Assembly: GCF_001571225.1 (NCBI RefSeq) | Contig: NZ_BCTJ01000003.1 | Location: 166,915-230,914, forward strand | Origin: Hydrogenophaga palleronii NBRC 102513 | Lineage (GTDB): Bacteria > Pseudomonadota > Gammaproteobacteria > Burkholderiales > Burkholderiaceae_C | Direction of reading: 5' to 3' | DNA: 64,000 nt | Shown here: piece by piece, positions 8,607 to 17,275 of the stretch | How positions within the stretch are numbered: position 1 is the stretch's first letter | How the letters are laid out: each line of letters starts with the position of its first letter | Made by a program: the position numbers and the translations under genes | The notes under the pieces: model-generated | The model's input: only the letters and a program-made list of their open reading frames with translations | Database searches by the model: none | What the model was told of the DNA's origin: nothing

Positions 8607-9755
8607 AGGTTCCATTGCCGGGCGGCGAGTTCTTTCATGATTTCTTCAGCACCGCCGCCGATCATCATCACCTTCACTTCGCGGTACACGCGCTCGCTCA
8701 CGGTGCCGCGCATGTAGCCCATGCCGCCGAGGATCTGCACCGCGGCGTCGGCGCAGAACTGCATGGCCTGGGTGGCGTGGTTCTTGAGCAGGCAGACGTT
8801 GGCCACCCAGTCGGTGCCTTCGTCGCCCGCGTCCACGCGCGCGCCCAGCGCTTCCAGCCAGGCCTGGGTGGACTGGATGCGCATCTGCATGTCCATGAGT
8901 TTGTGGCGGATCACCTGGCGTTCGATCAGCGCGGCGCCGAAGGTGTTGCGTTGCCGCGCCCAGGCCAGGGCTTCGTCGTAGCAGGCCTCGGCAAAGCCGA
9001 GTGCCATGGCAGACAGGGCCAGGCGCTCGCCGTTGAAGTTGCCCATGATCATGCGAAAGCCCGCGCCCTCCGCGCCCAGGCGGTAGCGCACGGGCACGCG
9101 CACGCCGTCGAAGCGCAGTTGCGCGGTGTCCGAGCACAGCCAGCCCATCTTGCTCAGCGCGGTGCGCGAGAGGCCGGGCGTGTGGCAGGGCACGGCGATC
9201 ATCGAGATGCCGCCAGCGCCCGGTGCGCACGGCCAGCGTGATCCAGTCGCAGCGCATGCCGGAGGTGATGAAGATTTTTTCGCCGTCGATGACGTAGTGA
9301 TCACCATCCAGCCGCGCGGTGGTGCGCAGCGCAGCCACGTCGGAGCCGCCGCCGGCTTCGGTGATGCCGAGCGCGGCGATCTGCTCGCCGCGCAGCACCG
9401 GCGGCACCACCTCCTGCTGCAGCTCGGGCGTGCCGTGTGCCAGCACGGGCGGCAGGCCGATGTTGTGGGTGAACAGGCTGGCCATCACGCCGCCGCTGCC
9501 ACCATAGCGCGCCAGCGTGCGCGACATGGCGTTGCGCGTGCTCCAGGGCGCGGGCGTGCCGCCCAGGTGTTCGGGGTAACCGAGGCCGAGCAGCCCGATG
9601 TCGGCGGCCTGGCGGTGCAGTGAGCGCGGCAGTTCGCCTGCGTCTTCCCAGGCGGCCACGTTCGGCGCAATGGCCTGGGTGGCGAAGCGCTGCACGGTGT
9701 CCACCAGGGCGCTGCGGTCTTCGGCGGTAAAGGCGTGATCAGGACTGGGGTTCAT
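8603..9755 (-). pseudogene. Acyl-CoA dehydrogenase, interrupted by a frameshift
   Basis: Two overlapping frames together make one acyl-CoA dehydrogenase of about 384 codons. The first frame starts at the ATG at 9755 (MNPSPDHAFTAED) and covers the N-terminal and middle domains to ITLAVRTG. The second resumes at GAGGISMIAVP and runs through the C-terminal helical domain to its TGA at 8603. The break lies at about 9219-9223 in a CCC/GGG run. Related enzymes usually read TGGPGAGGIS here, so loss of 8 bases between CCGG repeats would explain it; a sequencing error in the run is the alternative. As read, the product lacks its flavin-binding C-terminal half. It would have oxidised an acyl-CoA in the adjacent pathway. 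Confidence 0.8.
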
Positions 9756-9778
9756 GGCGCCATTCAGGGGTGTTCAGG

Positions 9779-11740
9779 TCACGCGGCAAAGCCAATGAGC
9801 AACTGGCCGGGCGCCAGCTGCTGGCCCACGACCACCGACACGCTGTCGACGGTGGCGTCGCGCGGGGCGGCCAGGGTGTGTTCGAGCTTCATGGATTCGA
9901 TCACCAGCAAGGGGCTGCCCCGGGTGACGTGGTCGCCGGGCGCCACGTGCACGGCGATCAGCTTGCCGTTGAAGGGCGCGCGCAGTTCGCGCGCGGCGGC
10001 ACCGCCACCGGCGCGTTCGCGCGGCGCCAGGCTGAGGTCGGTCAGCGCCAGGGTGTGTGCACCCGCCTGCGCCTGCCAGCGGCCAGGGCCATCGAGCGCG
10101 GCCAGAGCCACCGGCCAGGTGACGCCGTCCACCACCACGCGCACGATGCCGTCGCGGCCGGCGGCCTGCACGCGGGCGGCCACGCAACGCTCGCCCCACG
10201 ACACGCGCAGCGCACCGCCCGGCCCAGCTTCCAGCACCGAAATCTCCAGCGGCGGTTGCGTATCGTCGCCGTGCGCCCAGCGCAGCGGACGCGCGAACGG
10301 GCACGGCAGCGCTGCGGCGGCGCTGGCGGACGGCGCCTGTGCGGGGAAGGCGGCCGCGAGGATGGCGGCCAGCACCGCGTCAGGTGGTGGTTGCAGCATG
10401 CTGCGCACCGCGTCGCCCTCGTCGGCCAGGAAGGCGATCAGCGCGCCGCCTTCATGGAACACCGGGTGGCGCAAACAGGCGGCCAGAAAGCCACGGTTGG
10501 TGGGCAGGCCGAGCACGCGCGTCTGGTCCAGCGCGTGGGCCAGGCGGTCGATCGCTTCGCGGCGCGTGGGCGCGTGCACGATGAGCTTGCCCAGCATGGC
10601 GTCGTAGTGCGGCGTGATCTCGCTGCCGGTCTCCAGTGCGTGGTCGAAGCGCTGGCCGGGCACGGCGGGTGGTTCGTCGAAGCGCAGCACGCGCCCGGTG
10701 TGCGGCGTGTGTTGGTCGTCCTCGGCGCACAGGCGCACTTCGATGGCGTGGCCGTTGAAAGTGATGGCTTCTTGCGCCAGCGGCAGTGCTTCGCCGCGCG
10801 CCACGCGCAGTTGCCACGCCACGAGGTCGAGGCCGGTCAGGGCTTCGGTCACCGGGTGTTCCACCTGCAGGCGGGTGTTCATCTCCATCAGGAAGAACGC
10901 ATTGCCTTCAAGCAGGAACTCGACCGTGCCCACGCCCACGTAGCCCGCCGCTTGTGCCAGCGCCACGGCGCAGCGGCCGAGCTCGGCGCGCAGCGCGGGC
11001 GACACCGCCGGGCTGGGTGCTTCTTCGATGATCTTCTGGTGCCGGCGCTGCACCGAACAGTCGCGCTCGCCCAGGTGCACGCAGTGGCCCAGCGCGTCGG
11101 CAAACACCTGCACCTCCACATGGCGCGGGCGCAGCAGGGCGCGTTCGATCAGCAGGTCGCCATTGGCAAAACCGGCCAGCGCTTCGGAGCGCGCGCTGGC
11201 CAGCGCGGGCAGCAGCTGGGCGGCCTCGTGCACCAGGCGCATGCCGCGGCCACCGCCACCGGCCACGGCTTTCACCATGAGCGGAAAACCGATGCGCTGC
11301 GCTTCGGCCACAAAGGTCTGATCGCGCTGGTCGTCGCCGAAGTAACCCGGCAGGCAGGGAACGCCGTGCGCGATGGCCAGGGCCTTGGCGGCCGACTTGC
11401 TGCCCAGCGCGCGGATGGCCGCAGGTGGCGGGCCAACCCAGACCAGGCCGGCGTCGATCACGGCCTGCGCGAAGTCGGCGTTTTCGCTCAGGAAACCGTA
11501 GCCGGGGTGCACCGCGTCGGCGTTGGTGGCCACGGCGGCGTCGAGCAGGCGGTCGACCCGCAAGTACGAATCGGCAGAGGACGCGCCGCCGAGCGCATAG
11601 GCGCTGGTGGCTTCGCGCACGTGCAGCGCCTGGGCGTCGGGTTCCGAATACACGGCCACGGTTTCGATGCCCATGGCGTGGGCGGTGCGGATGATTCTTC
11701 GGGCAATCTCCCCGCGATTGGCAATCAGCAGTCGCTTCAT
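9779..11740 (-). CDS. Biotin-dependent acyl-CoA carboxylase alpha subunit (geranyl- or methylcrotonyl-CoA carboxylase type)
   Basis: A 653-residue protein. The open frame extends upstream, but the ATG at 11740 (MKRLLIANRGEIARR) is the classic start and overlaps the hydratase stop as ATGA. Domains run biotin-carboxylase N-terminus, ATP-grasp with glycine-rich VAGGGGRGM, ERDCSVQRRHQKI, EMNTRLQVEHPVTE, biotin-carboxylase C-terminus, linker, and a biotinyl domain with carrier Lys618 in ESMKLEH. It carboxylates its own biotin with ATP and bicarbonate; the carboxyl group passes to acyl-CoA on the beta subunit encoded at 13956-15569. The gene order (carboxyltransferase, dehydrogenase, hydratase, alpha subunit) matches atuC-D-E-F of acyclic terpene degradation, so AtuF is favoured over LiuD; no HMG-CoA lyase is in the cluster. 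Confidence 0.9.
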   Translation of the reverse strand: MKRLLIANRGEIARRIIRTAHAMGIETVAVYSEPDAQALHVREATSAYALGGASSADSYLRVDRLLDAAVATNADAVHPGYGFLSENADFAQAVIDAGLVWVGPPPAAIRALGSKSAAKALAIAHGVPCLPGYFGDDQRDQTFVAEAQRIGFPLMVKAVAGGGGRGMRLVHEAAQLLPALASARSEALAGFANGDLLIERALLRPRHVEVQVFADALGHCVHLGERDCSVQRRHQKIIEEAPSPAVSPALRAELGRCAVALAQAAGYVGVGTVEFLLEGNAFFLMEMNTRLQVEHPVTEALTGLDLVAWQLRVARGEALPLAQEAITFNGHAIEVRLCAEDDQHTPHTGRVLRFDEPPAVPGQRFDHALETGSEITPHYDAMLGKLIVHAPTRREAIDRLAHALDQTRVLGLPTNRGFLAACLRHPVFHEGGALIAFLADEGDAVRSMLQPPPDAVLAAILAAAFPAQAPSASAAAALPCPFARPLRWAHGDDTQPPLEISVLEAGPGGALRVSWGERCVAARVQAAGRDGIVRVVVDGVTWPVALAALDGPGRWQAQAGAHTLALTDLSLAPRERAGGGAAARELRAPFNGKLIAVHVAPGDHVTRGSPLLVIESMKLEHTLAAPRDATVDSVSVVVGQQLAPGQLLIGFAA

Positions 11741-12531
11741 GGTGTGTCGGCCCAGGGCGCAGGTTGTTTCTTGGCGAACGCGACCAGGCCACCAGCCGCT
11801 TCGGGGCTGCGCAGTGCGCTGGCGAATGCGATGGCGGCTTCGCTGCGCAGGTCGGGCACATCGGTGCGCAGGCGCTGCAACAGGCGTTTGGTGCTGGCCA
11901 CCGCGGCCGGTGCGGCGCGGCACATCTGCAACACGCGCTGGCGCAGCGCGGTGTCGAGCGCGCCATCGGCCACCACCTCGTCCACCAGCCCCAGGGTGCG
12001 TGCGCCCTCGGCGTTGTAGCTGCGGCCTTGCAGCAGGCACTGGCGCGCGGCGGCGTCGCCCAGGCGTTGCCAGACGAAGGGCGCGATCTGCGCCGGTGGC
12101 AGGCCCAGCGTCACCTCGGGCGTGGCGAAGCTGGAGCTTTCGGTGGCGATCACGTGGTCGGCGCAGCACAGCAGGCCAAAGCCGCCACCCATGGCCGGAC
12201 CGTCCACCGCGGCCACCAGCAGTTGCGGCAACGCACAGAGTGCGTGCAGCGTGTCACCGAACACGCGGTTGAGCGCGATCAGCGGATCGTCCTCGCCAGC
12301 TTGCAGCGGCTGGCCGATGGCGCTGGCGAAACGGCCCAGGCTGCCGCCGGCACTGAAGGCACCCGGCGCGCCGGTGAGGATGACCACACGCAGGGTCTCG
12401 TCCTGCTGCGCGCGCAGGCAGGCCTCGTACAGGCCGAGCACCATGGCGTCGCTCAGGGCGTTGCGCGTGGTGGGGTCGTTGAGGGTCCAGCGCTCCACCG
12501 CGCCCGCGCGTTCGGTCAGAAAAGTGCTCAT
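11737..12531 (-). CDS. Enoyl-CoA hydratase/isomerase family protein (AtuE/LiuC-like)
   Basis: A 264-residue crotonase-fold protein. The oxyanion-hole segments GAFSAGGSLGRF (about residues 56-67) and DGPAMGGGFGLL are present, followed by FATPEVTLGLPP. It should hydrate the carboxylated enoyl-CoA made by the adjacent biotin carboxylase, that is isohexenylglutaconyl-CoA (Atu) or methylglutaconyl-CoA (Liu). The ATG at 12531 has a GAGAGGA ribosome site. Its stop overlaps the start of the alpha subunit by 4 bases, indicating coupled translation. Which of the two substrates is used is inferred from gene order only. Confidence 0.85.
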   Translation of the reverse strand: MSTFLTERAGAVERWTLNDPTTRNALSDAMVLGLYEACLRAQQDETLRVVILTGAPGAFSAGGSLGRFASAIGQPLQAGEDDPLIALNRVFGDTLHALCALPQLLVAAVDGPAMGGGFGLLCCADHVIATESSSFATPEVTLGLPPAQIAPFVWQRLGDAAARQCLLQGRSYNAEGARTLGLVDEVVADGALDTALRQRVLQMCRAAPAAVASTKRLLQRLRTDVPDLRSEAAIAFASALRSPEAAGGLVAFAKKQPAPWADTP

Positions 12532-12570
12532 CGGTTCAAGTTCCTCTCTGTGCGTTCAATGTGATCGTCG

Positions 12571-12653
12571 AGGGGCGGCGCCGGTCCGGCTCCGCCGGCC
12601 GCGGCCGCCGTCCCCCATCGGGGAGGGGAAAGCCGCGCAGCGGCGCTGGAGGG
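12571..12653 (-). repeat. GC-rich hairpin repeat immediately 3' of the acyl-CoA dehydrogenase stop (copy R1)
   Basis: Read on the minus strand this segment begins 2 bases after the dehydrogenase stop. It has the order GCGCCGCTGCGCGGC, a CCCC...GGGGG pair and then GGCCGGCGGAGCCGG. The same order occurs after several other stop codons in the window (45866, 46921, 51571 and 56258, with a partial copy at 45981). Each module can fold as a stable hairpin. Confidence 0.7.
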
Positions 12654-12655
12654 TT

Positions 12656-13828
12656 CTATTTCACCGGCCTCTTGGCAATGCCCATGATCTTGCTCAGGAT
12701 GCCGAGCATCACCTCATCGGCACCACCGCCGATGGAGGCCAGGCGGCCGTCGCGGTACATGCGCGACACCTTGTTCTCCCAGGTGAATCCCATGCCGCCC
12801 CAGAACTGCAGGCAGGTGTCGGGCACCACGCGGTTCAGGCGCCCGGCCTTCAGCTTGGCCATGGTGGCCCACTCGGTCACGTCTTCGCCGGCCACGTAGC
12901 GCTCCACCGCCAGGTAGGTCAGTGCGCGCAGGCTCTCCACCTCGGTTTTCAGTTCGGCCAGCTTGAACTGCACCCACTGCTGGTCGGCCAGGCTGGCGCC
13001 GAAAAGCTTGCGCTCCTGCGCCCACTCCACCGTCCATTCGATGCAGTTGGAGAGGCTTTGCAGCGTGCTCGCGGCGCACCACAGGCGCTCTTCCTGGAAC
13101 TGCTGCATCTGGTAGATGAAGCCGGCGCCTTCCTGGCCGATCAGGTACCGCTGCGGCACGCGCACTTCGTCGAAATAGATCAGGCCGGTGTCGCTGCTGT
13201 GCATGCCGATCTTCCTGATCTTCTGCGCCACCTCGATGCCTTTGACGAGCTTGCCGTTCTCGCGCATCGGCACCATCACCAGGCTCTTGTTCTTGTGCGC
13301 CGGGCCGTCGCTGGTGTTGACCAGCATGCACATCCAGTCGGCCTGCAGGCTGTTGGTGATCCACATCTTCTGGCCGCTGATGACGTAGTCGTCACCGTCC
13401 TTGCGCGCCACGCTCTTGATGGCCGACACGTCGCTGCCCGCACCCGGCTCGCTCACGCCGATGCAACCCACCGTGTCACCGGCGATGGCGGGCGCGAGGA
13501 AATCGCGTTTCAGTTCTTCGCTGCCAAACCGCGCCAGTGCGGGCGTGGCCATGTCCGTCTGCACGCCAATGGCCATGGGCACACCGCCGCAGTGGATGTG
13601 GCCCAGCGTCTCGGCCATGGCCATGCCGTAGGAATAGTCGAGCCCCGCGCCGCCGTAGGCCTCGGGCTTGGTGAGGCCGAGCAGGCCGAGATCGCCCAGG
13701 CCCTTGAAGATGTCATGCGCGGGCATCATCTCGGCCACCTCCCACTCGTCCACGTGCGGGTTGATGTGTTCGTCGATATACCGTTTGAGCGTCTTCTGAA
13801 TTTCCCGGTGCTCGTGTGTGAACTGCAT
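12656..13828 (-). CDS. Acyl-CoA dehydrogenase (citronellyl-CoA dehydrogenase AtuD-like)
   Basis: A 390-residue flavoprotein dehydrogenase. The frame is open back to 13954 but the ATG at 13828 (MQFTHEHREIQ) has a CAGGAGAC ribosome site at the right distance and matches the family's start. Domain markers are GVSEPGAGSDVSAI in the middle, YVISGQKMWITNS, and the C-terminal RDGRLASIGGGADEVML. The usual C-terminal catalytic Glu position reads GR, as in isovaleryl-CoA-like enzymes, where the base lies on another helix; QEERLW is a candidate. It should introduce the alpha-beta double bond in a branched acyl-CoA before carboxylation. AtuD-type is favoured by its position between the carboxyltransferase and the hydratase. 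Confidence 0.88.
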   Translation of the reverse strand: MQFTHEHREIQKTLKRYIDEHINPHVDEWEVAEMMPAHDIFKGLGDLGLLGLTKPEAYGGAGLDYSYGMAMAETLGHIHCGGVPMAIGVQTDMATPALARFGSEELKRDFLAPAIAGDTVGCIGVSEPGAGSDVSAIKSVARKDGDDYVISGQKMWITNSLQADWMCMLVNTSDGPAHKNKSLVMVPMRENGKLVKGIEVAQKIRKIGMHSSDTGLIYFDEVRVPQRYLIGQEGAGFIYQMQQFQEERLWCAASTLQSLSNCIEWTVEWAQERKLFGASLADQQWVQFKLAELKTEVESLRALTYLAVERYVAGEDVTEWATMAKLKAGRLNRVVPDTCLQFWGGMGFTWENKVSRMYRDGRLASIGGGADEVMLGILSKIMGIAKRPVK

Positions 13829-13955
13829 GTTTGTCTCCTGGTCGTTGAATCCAAAAACTCTTCTGAGCGGGCTGCGCTGGTCGAAACCCTCGCCAACCGC
13901 TTGACAAACCCTTTCACACAGTCCGGGTGAACAGGGTGGAGCCGAACGGGTCACC

Positions 13956-15569
13956 CTACATGCGGGCCACTCCGAACTGCATGCGCCGCGGCGTGCGTGT
14001 GGCCGCCTCGGCGCAGGTGTCGAGGCAGAAGGACAAGACCGCGCGCGTGTCGCGCGGGTCGATCACGCCATCGTCGAGCACCAGGCCGCTGGTGTAGAAG
14101 GCGTCGGCCTGGCTCTCGAACACGTTGACGATCTGGTCGAACTGCGCCTGCATCTGCGCCGGGTCGGGCGTGATGCCCTTGCGCGCCATGCCGGCCTCGG
14201 CCACGATCTGCATGGTGCGTGCGGCCTGCTCGCCGCCCATCACCGCCGTCTTCGCCTGCGGCCAGCTGAACAGGAAACGCGGCGCATAACCACGCCCGCA
14301 CATGCCGTAGTTGCCGGCACCAAACGAGGCGCCGCACTGGATGGTGATCTGCGGCACGCTGGCGTTGGTCACGGCCTGGATCATCTTGCTGCCGTGTTTG
14401 ATCATGCCGCCCTGCTCGCTGTCCTTGCCCACCATGTAGCCGGTGGTGTTCTGCAGGTAAACGATGGGGTGGCCGAGCTGGCACATCCAGTGGATGAAGT
14501 GCGTGGCCTTGTTGGCGCCGGCCACGTCGATCGGGCCGTTGTTGCTGATGATCCCCACCGCATGGCCGCCAATGTGCACCTGCACGCACAGCGTGGCCGC
14601 GCCATACAGCGCCTTGAACTCCAGCAGCTCGGAGCCATCGACGATGCGCGCCATCACCTCGCGCATGTCCACCGGCTCGCGATGGTGGGCCGGCATCAGG
14701 GCCAGCAGTTCGTCGCGCTCGAAGCGCGGTGCCGCTGCGGCCAGCGCCGCCGCAGAGGCAGCGGTTTGCCAGCCGGTGCGCCGCACCACGTCGCGCGCGA
14801 TGCCCAGCGCCTGGCGGTCGTCTTCGGCCAGGTGTTCACCCAGACCGGAGAGGCCGGTGTGCATTTCTGCGCCGCCCAGTTCTTCTTCCGTCGCCACCTC
14901 GCCCGTGGCCGCCATCAGCAGCGGCGGCCCGGCCAGAAAGGCGCGCGAGCGGCCACGCACCATGATGACGATGTCGCTCAGGCCCGGCATGTAGGCACCA
15001 CCGGCCGTGCCCGAGCCGTGCTGCACGGTGATCACCGGAATGCCCGCCGCCGACAGCCGCGCCAGGTTGCGGAACAGGGAGCCGCCGAGCACGAAACCTT
15101 CCACCCGGTACTGCGTGAGGTTGGCGCCCGCGCTCTCCACCAGGTGCACGAAGGGCAGTTTGTTCTCCAGCGCGATCTCCTGCACGCGCAGGATCTTCTC
15201 CAGCCCACGTGCCTGGATCGCGCCGGCCTCGATGCCGGAATCGCTCGCCACCACCATGCAGCGCACACCGCCGATGAAGCCCATGCCGGCCACCATGCCG
15301 CCACCGGGCACGGAGCGGGCCGGGTCCTTGTGGTCTTGCAGGTACCCGGCCAGCGAGCACAGCGGCACATAGGGCGCACCGGGATCGAGCAGCAGGGCCA
15401 CGCGTTCGCGCGGCAGCAGCTGGCCGCGTTTGTCGAACACCGGCCTGGACTTCGCCGATGTCTGGGCGCTGCGTTCTTCGAGTGCGCGCAGCTGCGCCAC
15501 ACGCGCCAGCATGGCCTCGCGCCGCTGCAGGGCCAAGGCGCTCTGGGGGTTGAACGACGACTCAAACAT
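13956..15569 (-). CDS. Acyl-CoA carboxylase beta subunit (carboxyltransferase; AtuC/LiuB type)
   Basis: A 537-residue carboxyltransferase starting at the ATG at 15569 (MFESSFNPQSALA), 8 bases inside the end of the SDR gene. The N-terminal half carries the acyl-CoA-binding crotonase fold (LVESAGANLTQ, GSGTAGGAYMPG); the C-terminal half carries carboxybiotin-binding GPIDVAGANKATHF, CGASFGAGNYGMCGR and QAKTAVMGGEQAA. It accepts CO2 from biotin on the alpha subunit and carboxylates a branched 2-enoyl-CoA at the gamma carbon. The length is close to that of geranyl- and methylcrotonyl-CoA carboxylase beta subunits. Substrate choice between these cannot be settled by eye. Confidence 0.9.
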   Translation of the reverse strand: MFESSFNPQSALALQRREAMLARVAQLRALEERSAQTSAKSRPVFDKRGQLLPRERVALLLDPGAPYVPLCSLAGYLQDHKDPARSVPGGGMVAGMGFIGGVRCMVVASDSGIEAGAIQARGLEKILRVQEIALENKLPFVHLVESAGANLTQYRVEGFVLGGSLFRNLARLSAAGIPVITVQHGSGTAGGAYMPGLSDIVIMVRGRSRAFLAGPPLLMAATGEVATEEELGGAEMHTGLSGLGEHLAEDDRQALGIARDVVRRTGWQTAASAAALAAAAPRFERDELLALMPAHHREPVDMREVMARIVDGSELLEFKALYGAATLCVQVHIGGHAVGIISNNGPIDVAGANKATHFIHWMCQLGHPIVYLQNTTGYMVGKDSEQGGMIKHGSKMIQAVTNASVPQITIQCGASFGAGNYGMCGRGYAPRFLFSWPQAKTAVMGGEQAARTMQIVAEAGMARKGITPDPAQMQAQFDQIVNVFESQADAFYTSGLVLDDGVIDPRDTRAVLSFCLDTCAEAATRTPRRMQFGVARM

Positions 15570-16473
15570 CCTGGAACACCTTTGGTACGACGTAGCGGTG
15601 GAAACCGTCAAACGGCTTGACCGCATCGCGGCCCTGGGCCTCCCTGGGCGCGGCCACCTGGCCCCAGCCCATGCGCACTTGCGGCCGCGCGCCGTCCACG
15701 CGCAGCACCGTGCCGCTGATGAAGCTGGCGGCGGGCGAGAGCAGGAAGACGATGGCAGCCGAGGTTTCGGCCTCGTTGCCGAAGCGCCCGGCGGGCACCG
15801 TTGCGCGCATCTCGCGCAACATGGGGCCGGCCTCGGGCGGGTAGTGGTCCATGCCGTGCGAGGCGATGTAGCCCGGCGCCACCGCGTTCACGCGCACACC
15901 GCTCATGGCCCATTCCATCGCCGCGGTTTCGGTGAAGCTCACCATGCCGGCGCGTGCCGCACCGCTGTGGCCCATGCCGGGCATGGAGCCCCACATGTCG
16001 GCCACGATGTTGACGATGGCGCCGCCCTGCGCCTGCATGCTCTGCAGGTAACACTCGCGCGCGAACAGGAAGCCGCCGGTGAGGTTGGTGTCGAGCACCG
16101 CCTGCCAGCCCTTGGCGCTGATCTGTTCCAGCGGCGTGATGTACTGGCCGCCGGCGTTGTTCACCAGGCCGTCGATGCGGCCGTGCGCCACCACGATGGC
16201 GGTGACCACGCTGCGCACCGTGTCTTCCTGCCGGATGTCGCAGGGGTGGAAGCTCACGCGGCCGCCGTCGGCCACGATTTCACCGGCCGTGTCCTGCAGC
16301 TTCTGCAGGTTGCGCCCGATCAGCACCACATGGGCTCCGAGGCTGGCCAGTTCGTGCGCGGTGCAGCGGCCGATGCCCGAGCCCCCGCCCGTGACCACCA
16401 CCACCCGGCCGTGCAGCAGGTCGGGGGCGAAGGCAGAGCGGTAACGCGGTGCGTCGTGGTGGTTGTGGCTCAT
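15562..16473 (-). CDS. Short-chain dehydrogenase/reductase with enoyl-CoA-reductase-like active site (AtuG/AtuB-like)
   Basis: A 303-residue SDR starting at the ATG at 16473, which overlaps the TetR stop as ATGA. The nucleotide-binding TGGGSGIG is at 28-35 and NNAG at 105-108. Where most SDRs have YxxxK, this protein reads HSGAARAG at 169-176, with His at the Tyr position and Ala at the Lys position. The same wording is found in peroxisomal trans-2-enoyl-CoA reductases and related 2,4-dienoyl-CoA reductases, so it may reduce an enoyl-CoA rather than oxidise an alcohol. In the atu pathway SDRs are linked to citronellol catabolism. It is the first structural gene after the regulator. The exact reaction is unproven. 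Confidence 0.8.
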   Translation of the reverse strand: MSHNHHDAPRYRSAFAPDLLHGRVVVVTGGGSGIGRCTAHELASLGAHVVLIGRNLQKLQDTAGEIVADGGRVSFHPCDIRQEDTVRSVVTAIVVAHGRIDGLVNNAGGQYITPLEQISAKGWQAVLDTNLTGGFLFARECYLQSMQAQGGAIVNIVADMWGSMPGMGHSGAARAGMVSFTETAAMEWAMSGVRVNAVAPGYIASHGMDHYPPEAGPMLREMRATVPAGRFGNEAETSAAIVFLLSPAASFISGTVLRVDGARPQVRMGWGQVAAPREAQGRDAVKPFDGFHRYVVPKVFQDV

Positions 16474-17159
16474 GCCGGCTCCTTCAGAAACAAGGCCAAG
16501 GCGGATTCGGTGAGTTCGTCGAGCGTGGCGCGCGCGCGTGTCCTGGCGCTGCGGCCCGAGGGGGGCAGGTACCACTGGGCCGACCAGTTGAGCGCGCCGA
16601 AGATCATCAGCCGCGCCAGCACCGGCTGGCCACCCAGTTCACCGCTGGCGTGCAGGGCCTCGAACACCGGCACCCACTCGGCCTCGTAGCGGTCTTTCAG
16701 GCGGTTCACGTCGCTGCGCTGCGCGGTGCTGAGCGAGCGCCATTCGTACAGCATCACGGGGATGAAGTCGCTGTCGGGCCCGAGCAGCACATCGAAGTGG
16801 TTGCGCACCAGCGCGCGCAGGCGTTCGCGCTGCGTCACGCCCGGCGCCAGCCGCGCCAGCGCGGCCTGCTGGCGCTGCAGCGCGCCCTGCATGCCTTCGA
16901 GCATCACCGCGGCCAGCAGCGCCTCCTTGCTTTCGAAGTGGTAGAAGGGTGAACCCGAGCGCATGCCGACGGCGGCGGCGATGTCGCGCGTGGTGGTGGC
17001 GGCAAAGCCCTGCTGGCGGAACAGGCGCGCGGCGCCGGTGATCAGCTCCTGGCGGCGGTTGCCGTCGTCGCGTTCGTCGGCGGTCTTGCGGGGGCGGCCA
17101 CGCGGGCGGCGCGAGGCCTGCGGCGGGGCGGTGGAAAGTTCGGTGTCGGCCAGGCTCAT
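16470..17159 (-). CDS. TetR/AcrR family regulator of the acyl-CoA (atu-like) operon
   Basis: A 229-residue protein starting at the ATG at 17159 (MSLADTELS); the frame is open upstream into the next gene but that is chance. An N-terminal basic stretch (RRPRGRPRKTADERD) precedes the TetR helix-turn-helix (TTTRDIAAAVGMRSGSPFYHF). The C-terminal ligand domain is not assignable to a subclass. It leads the operon 16473-8100 and its stop overlaps the SDR start, so it is probably co-transcribed and autoregulated. A palindrome at 17194-17205 in its upstream region is a candidate operator. By analogy to AtuR it may sense a pathway acyl-CoA. Confidence 0.85.
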   Translation of the reverse strand: MSLADTELSTAPPQASRRPRGRPRKTADERDDGNRRQELITGAARLFRQQGFAATTTRDIAAAVGMRSGSPFYHFESKEALLAAVMLEGMQGALQRQQAALARLAPGVTQRERLRALVRNHFDVLLGPDSDFIPVMLYEWRSLSTAQRSDVNRLKDRYEAEWVPVFEALHASGELGGQPVLARLMIFGALNWSAQWYLPPSGRSARTRARATLDELTESALALFLKEPA

Positions 17160-17193
17160 GCAAGGCACGATAGCAGCCGCCTGAATTTTCAAC

Positions 17194-17205
17194 AAGCAAG
17201 TGCTT
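17194..17205. promoter_or_regulatory. Candidate TetR operator (AAGCAAGTGCTT)
   Basis: Arms AAGCA and TGCTT are perfect inverted repeats around AG. The site lies 35-46 bases upstream of the TetR start, inside the 116-bp gap before the next gene. Position and symmetry suit autoregulation; the arms are short, so chance is not excluded. Confidence 0.4.
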
Positions 17206-17275
17206 TCCATAAATACCCTGATGCCTGTCACCCGCTGGACAGCGGGGCGGCACCGGCCCGGCGCGGCGCGCGGCG

